Below are positions 1 to 4,555 of a DNA stretch of 11,805 nucleotides, one piece after another (positions within the stretch are counted from its first letter, which is position 1; the number at the start of each line of letters is the position of its first letter). The notes beneath the pieces were generated by a model, which was not told the origin of the DNA, did not search any database, and saw only the letters and a list, made by a program, of their open reading frames with translations. The translations under genes and the position numbers were made by a program. This stretch comes from Kiritimatiellota bacterium. Lineage in GTDB: Bacteria > Verrucomicrobiota > Kiritimatiellia > JAAZAB01. The stretch lies in NCBI GenBank assembly GCA_008636095.1, contig VSJD01000222.1:1-11805 (forward strand), in the 5' to 3' direction.

Positions 1-488
1 TTGAGCAGGCGGCTGAAAGCGGCCAGCGCGAAGGGGAAGCCGGCTTCTGGAAGGCGACGGGGTTTTTGTGTGAGGCTCTGGATTTACTGCGGCATAGTGT
101 GCTGATCGAGGTTGATACGTATCGGATCCCGGTAACTGTTTTGCCGGAGACGCCGACGCTGGCCACGGCGGTAACGGCCTTCCTGCGCGAGCATATGCCC
201 CAACGTCTTTCACTGGGGACAATTGCGCAGCATCTGCATGTCAGCGTCTCGACACTTTCGCACCGCTATCGCGCCGAAACGGGCGAGTCGCCGATTGCCA
301 CGCTCATTCGCCTGCGTATTCAGCAGGCCCGGAATCTCATGATGAAAGGCCAGCGCCTTAAAACGATCGCCGCCGCGCTCGGCTTCAGCGACGTCTATTA
401 TCTTTCCAAAATGTTCAAGCGCGTGGAAGGCCGCTCGCCCCGTCAGTTTGTGAACGCACTGAATGCGCCGGTGGTGAGGAAACGATAG
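1..488 (+). CDS. AraC-family transcriptional regulator, 3' part only
   Basis: The reading frame is open from base 3 to the TAG stop at 486-488, so the start lies outside the window; a TTG at 66 is not needed as a start. The visible C-terminal part carries the two helix-turn-helix units of the AraC/XylS DNA-binding domain. The first includes LSLGTIAQHLHVSVSTLSH and the second LKTIAAALGFSDVYYLSKMF, ending in the family-typical GRSPRQF. The protein therefore binds DNA as a transcription regulator. The N-terminal effector or sensor domain is not visible, so its ligand cannot be named. The gene converges on znuB with only 15 bp between the stops, so nothing ties it to zinc uptake. I see no clear terminator in the gap. 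The family is certain; the target genes are unknown. Confidence 0.93.
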   Translation, partial: EQAAESGQREGEAGFWKATGFLCEALDLLRHSVLIEVDTYRIPVTVLPETPTLATAVTAFLREHMPQRLSLGTIAQHLHVSVSTLSHRYRAETGESPIATLIRLRIQQARNLMMKGQRLKTIAAALGFSDVYYLSKMFKRVEGRSPRQFVNALNAPVVRKR

Positions 489-503
489 CTTGCCTATTCG
501 GTG

Positions 504-1334
504 TTATCGCCTTCGGAACGCCAGTGACAGGATGAAAAATCCCATGGCGAAGAGGACGATGGTGGCGCCGGTGGCCGTGCCCCAGTAGAACGAGGTTATC
601 AATCCCAGGATGCCGGCCAGTGCGCTAATGACCACCGCGCCGAGCACGTAAACGGTCATCGTGCGCGCCATGTTGCGTGAAGCGGCGGCCGGCACGATCA
701 GCAGGGCGTTGATGACGAGCAGACCGACCCAGGAAATCGTCATGGTGACCACCAGGGCAACGATCACGGCAAAAAGAGTTTCCAGTCGCCAGACGGGAAA
801 CCCGCGTGCCTTGGCCAATGAACGATTCAGGCAGGTAAAAAACAACGGGTTGAAAAACGTCAGCCACACACCGGTGACAATCGCCAGCAAAAGCACGAGC
901 CGCAGGATCTCAAACGGGGTGATCGTCAGCAGATCGCCGATCAGGTAACGGGAATAACGCGCAAATCCCCCGCCCCGTGACAGCAGGACCACGCCCAGCG
1001 CCACGGCAAAGGCCATCATGAGCCCGATAATAGTGTCGGTCGAGGCCGAACTGTATCGGCGCAAAACAGAGACGAGGATGGCCAGCACTGTGGCAAAGGC
1101 CAGCATGGCCCAGAGCGGATCGGCCAATCCCGCCAACGTGCCGATCGCGATGCCCGTCAGTGCCGCATGTCCGATGGCGTCCGAAAAAAATGCCATCTGG
1201 TTGCTGATCACCAGGCACCCGATCAGTGCAAATAACGGCGCGATCAGGAGCACGGCCAGCAGGGCGTTCTGCATGAACGCAAACTGTGCCCACTCAAACG
1301 GCAAATACGCGATGATGGAATACAAAAAAGTCAT
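504..1334 (-). CDS. znuB: zinc ABC transporter, membrane permease (ZnuB-like)
   Basis: A 276-residue, strongly hydrophobic protein of the ABC-3 family, the inner-membrane channel subunit of zinc/manganese importers. Hydrophobic stretches run nearly end to end, consistent with about eight membrane helices. The FFSDAIGHAALTGIAIG segment near residues 49-65 and the LLVINALLIVPAAASRNMA segment near 204-222 are typical of this family; the latter forms part of the contact with the ATPase. It starts at ATG 1334 and has the usual family length. No Shine-Dalgarno sequence is evident: the bases in front are a tandem heptamer repeat (1343-1370). It is the last gene of the znuA-znuC-znuB order on this strand, 62 bp after znuC. 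Zinc rather than manganese is inferred from the ligand set of the neighbouring ZnuA, not from this protein. Confidence 0.9.
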   Translation of the reverse strand: MTFLYSIIAYLPFEWAQFAFMQNALLAVLLIAPLFALIGCLVISNQMAFFSDAIGHAALTGIAIGTLAGLADPLWAMLAFATVLAILVSVLRRYSSASTDTIIGLMMAFAVALGVVLLSRGGGFARYSRYLIGDLLTITPFEILRLVLLLAIVTGVWLTFFNPLFFTCLNRSLAKARGFPVWRLETLFAVIVALVVTMTISWVGLLVINALLIVPAAASRNMARTMTVYVLGAVVISALAGILGLITSFYWGTATGATIVLFAMGFFILSLAFRRR

Positions 1335-1342
1335 AATAAGAA

Positions 1343-1370
1343 GAGGTCAGATATCAGAGGTCAGAAGTCA
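1343..1370. repeat. tandem heptamer repeat (four GARRTCA-like units)
   Basis: Four seven-base units follow each other without gaps in the znuC-znuB spacer: GAGGTCA (1343-1349), GATATCA (1350-1356), GAGGTCA again (1357-1363) and GAAGTCA (1364-1370). All keep the pattern GANNTCA. The array takes up most of the 62-bp gap and occupies the place where the znuB ribosome binding site should be. Similar heptamer strings are something I recall from intergenic DNA of environmental Planctomycetes/Verrucomicrobia-type genomes, and heptanucleotide STRR repeats are known in heterocystous cyanobacteria. The function is unknown. Confidence 0.75.
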
Positions 1371-1396
1371 GTTCGTAATCGGTTGTTTGTTTCGGT

Positions 1397-2284
1397 TTAT
1401 TCAATGCTGTCCGTCGTCCGGATAGCGCACACCTCGTGATGAAGCGGGTGCTCGGACCGGTTTTCCAGTTGCTGAATTCCTGCCGCGGCCAGGTCAATTC
1501 CAAAAGTCTGTCGAATGCACGGGCCCGCAAGCACTTCGCGCGGCGATCCGTCACAGAGAATAGTGCGATTCAAAAAAATCATGCGGTCGGCAAAACGGGC
1601 CGCCGTTGGGATATCGTGCGAAACGAGCAGGATCGAAAGATCGAAGGTCCGGCGCAATTCGGAAACCATGCGATAGAAAAGGTCAATACCCGCAGGGTCC
1701 ACACCTGACACCGGCTCGTCCAGGAGCAGGATGTCGGGAACCGGTGTCAAGGCCAGGGCCAGCAGAACCCGCTGAAGCTGGCCGCATGAGAGTTGGCCCA
1801 GGCGCTGGTCGAGCAGGGCATGGGCGTTGACCACGGAGAGCATATCCAGGGCTTTCGCGCGGATTGCGTTGGAATGGCCCAACCAAACCGGGCGATGCAC
1901 CAGGGCGCCGGCAAACAGATCCAGCACGGTGACCGGCGCCAAGGTGTCAATATCGAGCTTCTGGGGCACATACCCGATCCGCGGATGGATAAAGCGCTCC
2001 TCATTTCCCGCATGCACGAAATGGAGCGATCCGGTATAGGGCAGTTCGCCCAGCATGGCCCGGAACAGCGTGGTTTTTCCGGCACCGTTCGGGCCAAGCA
2101 GCACGGTCAGTTCGCCGCAATGCACGTGCAGGTTAATGTGTTCCAGGATGGAGATCCTATTCAGGGTCACACCGAAGTTGACCAACCGTGTGCAACAACC
2201 GCCGCAGGCCAGGCTCCGCCGGAGCGCTTCGCCCAGGCGAGAGGGTCCCGAGATGGTTGTCTGTTGTTGGAGCGTTGATATCAT
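1397..2284 (-). CDS. znuC: zinc ABC transporter, ATP-binding protein (ZnuC-like)
   Basis: ATPase that powers the ZnuB channel at the inner face of the membrane. With the ATG at 2284 it is 295 residues; a TTG at 2338 in the same frame would add 18 residues without family resemblance, so I prefer the ATG, though neither has a good Shine-Dalgarno. Motifs: Walker A GPNGAGKTT (64-72), Q-loop Q108, signature LSCGQ (165-169, cysteine instead of the usual second glycine), Walker B ILLLDE (185-190), D-loop SGVD (193-196), H-loop H223. In front of the ABC core is a cysteine motif C27-x2-C30-C31, and HVHCGE sits just before Walker A. I recall both from a metal-transporter subgroup. It lies 107 bp after znuA and 62 bp before znuB on the same strand. 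The C-terminal tail (about 268-295) has three histidines and one cysteine. Confidence 0.9.
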   Translation of the reverse strand: MISTLQQQTTISGPSRLGEALRRSLACGGCCTRLVNFGVTLNRISILEHINLHVHCGELTVLLGPNGAGKTTLFRAMLGELPYTGSLHFVHAGNEERFIHPRIGYVPQKLDIDTLAPVTVLDLFAGALVHRPVWLGHSNAIRAKALDMLSVVNAHALLDQRLGQLSCGQLQRVLLALALTPVPDILLLDEPVSGVDPAGIDLFYRMVSELRRTFDLSILLVSHDIPTAARFADRMIFLNRTILCDGSPREVLAGPCIRQTFGIDLAAAGIQQLENRSEHPLHHEVCAIRTTDSIE

Positions 2285-2368
2285 GACTGCGGAAAGAATG
2301 CGTGATTCAGCGCTACTTTTCAAACATTTTATTATCAAAGGCGACGCACGTGGAACGCAACAGTTTTC

Positions 2369-2410
2369 ATTTGTTCTTCGTTATTATTCCGTCATTCGGC
2401 GTTCGATGTT
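2369..2410. repeat. degenerate heptamer-phased repeat overlapping the znuA stop
   Basis: Read on the plus strand in steps of seven from 2369, five of six units end in TT: ATTTGTT, CTTCGTT, (2383-2389 is the exception), CGTCATT, CGGCGTT, CGATGTT. On the coding strand this reads as AANNNNG units. The array covers the last codons and the TGA stop of znuA (2392-2394) and runs into the znuA-znuC gap. The phasing is visible but degenerate, so a chance low-complexity stretch is possible. It matters because a clearer heptamer array lies in the next gap (1343-1370). Confidence 0.4.
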
Positions 2411-3303
2411 TGCTTCGTCTGGTATCCGGTGTCTAATGCCTTTTCCAGTGTCTGCAGATTGGCTTTCATGATGGTGAGGTACGCATCCGGCGCCATCGGG
2501 CCCGTGACAACGGGATCGAGGCGGTACACAGTCGTGCCTGTTTCGCGGGCGATTGCGTCCGCCGCTTTGGCCGAATACTGGGGCTCGGCAAAGATGGCTT
2601 TGATGCCGGTTTTCTTGACGAGAGTTATGGCTTGAGCCAGCTCGCGTGCGTTCGGTTCCGAGCCCGGCTCGCGTTCGATCACGGCCACCACGGTTAATCC
2701 GAATTCCCGGGCAAAATAGGGGAAGGCCTCATGAAAAGTGATGATGTCGCGGGTCCTGACGTTCTGCAGTCCCGCGCGCATGGTCGCGCGGAGCGTGTCC
2801 AGTTTGGCGAGATAAGCGCGAGCATTCTTGCGATACAAGTCCGCGTGATCCGGATCGAGCTGCTCCAGGCCGGCGGCTATGTTCTCAACCTGTTGCATGT
2901 GCGCTGTCACGCTGACCCACACGTGCGGATTGACAACGCCCGCGGTGACCAGCAAGGGGATTCCCTCGCTGGCCTGGATCAGCTTAAGCCGCGGAACCTG
3001 TTGGATGGCCTTATCCAGAAAGGTCTCCATGCCCGCCCCGTTGACGACAAAAATATCAGCCTTCTCCAGGGTGACGAGATCCCTCGGCGTCATCTGGTAG
3101 TCATGCAGACATCCGGTCAGCGGCCGGGTCATGTTAATGACCTCAACTCCCGGGATGTCCCGGGCAACATTGAGCGTTGCCAGGTAAATGGGGTAAAACG
3201 AGGTGACGATTCTCAGCCCAGCTGCGCTTGCGCCACCTGTCAGAAATAGAAGGCAAGCGGCAACTATTGCCGGCAAACATCGGAATGGCAACCATGTATT
3301 CAT
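2392..3303 (-). CDS. znuA: zinc ABC transporter, periplasmic substrate-binding protein (ZnuA-like)
   Basis: Cluster A-I metal-binding protein that captures the ion in the periplasm and hands it to ZnuB. From ATG 3303 it is 303 residues; a TTG at 3333 would only add residues before the signal peptide. Residues 1-27 form a signal peptide ending GGASA, with AGLRIVTSFYPIY opening the mature protein. The four expected metal ligands are in place: H67 (GCLHDYQMTPRD), H127 (NPHVWVS), H191 (TFHEAFPYFAREFGL) and D263 (RLDPVV). Histidine as third ligand is the zinc-type arrangement; manganese-binding relatives have glutamate there. The histidine-rich loop of E. coli ZnuA is absent. The last residues (about 295-303) are encoded by a degenerate repeat that also supplies the stop codon. 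It is followed by znuC and preceded by a barrel protein, all on one strand. Confidence 0.9.
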   Translation of the reverse strand: MNTWLPFRCLPAIVAACLLFLTGGASAAGLRIVTSFYPIYLATLNVARDIPGVEVINMTRPLTGCLHDYQMTPRDLVTLEKADIFVVNGAGMETFLDKAIQQVPRLKLIQASEGIPLLVTAGVVNPHVWVSVTAHMQQVENIAAGLEQLDPDHADLYRKNARAYLAKLDTLRATMRAGLQNVRTRDIITFHEAFPYFAREFGLTVVAVIEREPGSEPNARELAQAITLVKKTGIKAIFAEPQYSAKAADAIARETGTTVYRLDPVVTGPMAPDAYLTIMKANLQTLEKALDTGYQTKQTSNAE

Positions 3304-3393
3304 AGAACCGTACAATAGACGTATTAACTGCAAAGAACCACAAAAGAAATAACCATAGTATTTTTGCGCTTTTTTGCGGCAAAATATTTACTA
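3304..3393. other. gap before znuA with inverted repeat and degenerate repeats
   Basis: A 90-bp AT-rich spacer between the barrel gene and znuA. It holds TTTTGC (3362-3367) facing GCAAAA (3379-3384), a six-base inverted repeat with an 11-base loop, and no T-tract, so it is a poor terminator. On the coding strand 3363-3326 carries loosely repeated pieces ending in TGGTT or AGTT, resembling intergenic filler in the other gaps of this cluster. I see no convincing promoter or strong Shine-Dalgarno in front of the ATG at 3303. Confidence 0.35.
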
Positions 3394-4248
3394 TTAAAAT
3401 TTATACGACAGTGAGCCGCCAAAGACCCACTGTTTGACGTCAAAGTAAATCTGCCGTGCGCCGGCCTCGATGTCGGAATTCCACAGCCAGGCATATAACG
3501 CGCGTCCACCCAGGATCAGCGAGGGGGTCAGCGCGTATTCCGCGATGACATAGGCTTCACCATTGACCAGTCCTGCATCCTGCGACGTGATAAAATCATC
3601 GGATGTTGTTTCATTGTCTACATTCCAGGCAAAGTTGTATGTGTTATATGATCGTGAGCCCCAGCCGCTGTTCGCGCCGGGTGTCAGGTGCAGGCGATCC
3701 TTCAGAAAGGTGAAATCGTGTTCCAGGCTCATGTTAAAATAGGCGCCCTGCACATCGCCGAAATCGTAATAGGCATTGAGTTCCGGCTCCGCGATGGGAT
3801 TCGGCCAGGCAACACTCAAAAACACCTCGCGAGTGGAAGGGCGTGGAGTGTTTGGGTAAAGATATTCAATGATCCCCGCGCTGGCCTCAATCACCGGCAC
3901 GGGAAAATCATAGGCCGCCGTCAAATCCACCTCGGAAAACTGGCGTCTGCCAGTGACCTGGTCGCTGAGATCCAAGTTTCCCCATACATTCAGGCGAACT
4001 CCGTGTTTTTTAACCGTTAGGGCTGGTTCAATCACCGGCCGGTCACTGTTGACCTGGCCGCGGGAAACATAGGCCGAATACATGCCCAGATCGGCGATGA
4101 CCGAAAACGCCTGGGCGGCCTTGGCCGATTCCGCATGCATAGGAGGGGTGTCGGGGTTGGGAGGATCAACGGGCAGAGAAGCCGCCGCCGAGTCGGCAGT
4201 GAGCAGGCCGGCCGTCGCAAGAACCAATACCACCCTGAATATATGCAT
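3394..4248 (-). CDS. predicted outer-membrane beta-barrel protein, first gene of the zinc cluster
   Basis: A 284-residue exported protein. I start it at ATG 4248: residues 1-23 (MHIFRVVLVLATAGLLTADSAAA) make a good signal peptide, and a G-rich stretch lies just upstream. A longer version from 4320 would bury the signal. After a proline-rich linker (24-45) the protein shows alternating aromatic/polar beta-strand patterns and ends in SYKF, a terminal phenylalanine as in outer-membrane barrels. The segment LGMYSAYVSRGQVNSDRPVIEPALT (about 54-78) and LNVWGNLDLSD (86-96) resemble a family of conserved barrel proteins with an S/WRG motif that I recall as uncharacterised. It lies 90 bp before znuA on the same strand, so it may pass zinc or a zinc chelate through the outer membrane. 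That role is inferred from context only; no transport specificity can be read from the sequence. Confidence 0.72.
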   Translation of the reverse strand: MHIFRVVLVLATAGLLTADSAAASLPVDPPNPDTPPMHAESAKAAQAFSVIADLGMYSAYVSRGQVNSDRPVIEPALTVKKHGVRLNVWGNLDLSDQVTGRRQFSEVDLTAAYDFPVPVIEASAGIIEYLYPNTPRPSTREVFLSVAWPNPIAEPELNAYYDFGDVQGAYFNMSLEHDFTFLKDRLHLTPGANSGWGSRSYNTYNFAWNVDNETTSDDFITSQDAGLVNGEAYVIAEYALTPSLILGGRALYAWLWNSDIEAGARQIYFDVKQWVFGGSLSYKF

Positions 4249-4339
4249 ATACCCCCGCACATGCCAATGATCGTTGATCCGCTGCAAGGCGGCGCCAATG
4301 CCCCTGAGAGTAACAAACACTACGCCTTTATGCGAATGA

Positions 4340-4361
4340 TGTTATAATAAAAAAATTATCA
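4340..4361. promoter_or_regulatory. AT-rich inverted repeat, possible Zur/Fur-type operator, with extended -10
   Basis: TTATAAT (4342-4348) and ATTATCA (4355-4361) are near-complementary arms around six adenines. Read on the minus strand the outer arm is TGATAAT, the half-site type of Fur-family boxes, but the six-base spacer is wider than the classic single base. On the plus strand TGTTATAAT (4340-4348) is also a perfect extended -10, without a recognisable -35. Its place in front of the zinc cluster makes a zinc-responsive repressor site plausible. No Zur gene is in the window, so this stays a guess. Confidence 0.35.
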
Positions 4362-4408
4362 AGGATTGCCCCGAATGCCCCCGGCCCCGCATGACCGCCC
4401 AAAAGTTC

Positions 4409-4436
4409 TTGCTATGCGCAACCCTGAAGCTATATT
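4409..4436 (+). promoter_or_regulatory. sigma70-like promoter candidate for the fusion gene
   Basis: TTGCTA (4409-4414), a 16-base spacer and TATATT (4431-4436) match the sigma70 consensus at four and five of six positions. Transcription would begin near 4443, giving a leader of about 113 bases before ATG 4556 that contains the palindrome at 4501-4516. The extended -10 at 4340-4348 is an alternative. Confidence 0.35.
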
Positions 4437-4500
4437 CGGCAACTGAATCAGGTCCAGCGCTCTGCCGGGCTTGAGTCAGCCACAAGGGGCGCTCATTGTA

Positions 4501-4516
4501 TGAATGCGTTCATTCA
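4501..4516. promoter_or_regulatory. palindrome TGAATG-N4-CATTCA, operator candidate
   Basis: Perfect six-base arms TGAATG and CATTCA around CGTT, lying 40 bp before the chosen start of the fusion gene and downstream of its promoter candidates. Symmetry and size suit a TetR-type repressor site acting as a roadblock. As RNA it would be only a weak hairpin. It begins three bases after an alternative TTG start (4496-4498), another reason to place the start at 4556. Confidence 0.4.
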
Positions 4517-4555
4517 AGGTGGCGAGAAGGCGACAATAACCAGGGAGATAAGGAG

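Larger units (their letters stand above)
4249..4555. other. 307-bp divergent intergenic control region
   Basis: It separates the start of the zinc cluster (minus strand, ATG 4248) from the peptidase-acetyltransferase gene (plus strand, ATG 4556). No open frame in it looks like a gene. It contains an AT-rich inverted repeat with an extended -10 (4340-4361), a second promoter-like pair (4409-4436), a GC-rich stretch with no recognisable structure (4437-4500), and a 16-bp palindrome (4501-4516). I found no tRNA, terminator or known riboswitch in it. Confidence 0.6.

Noticed and set aside
1343..1370. Heptamer repeats as a CRISPR or mobile-element trace
   Set aside because: Units are seven bases with no spacers, no terminal inverted repeats and no transposase gene anywhere in the window.
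1793..2278. Long plus-strand open frame opposite znuC
   Set aside because: It is the antisense of an unmistakable ATPase gene, has no family resemblance and reads as low-complexity; the same holds for the plus-strand frames at 2731-3249 and 7671-8171.
3362..3384. Hairpin TTTTGC/GCAAAA as terminator of the barrel gene
   Set aside because: Short A/T-rich stem, 11-base loop and no following T-tract on the transcribed strand; it cannot be called a terminator.
4381..4500. Possible tRNA or small RNA gene in the GC-rich part of the divergent region
   Set aside because: No cloverleaf, T-loop sequence or stable long stem could be found by eye.
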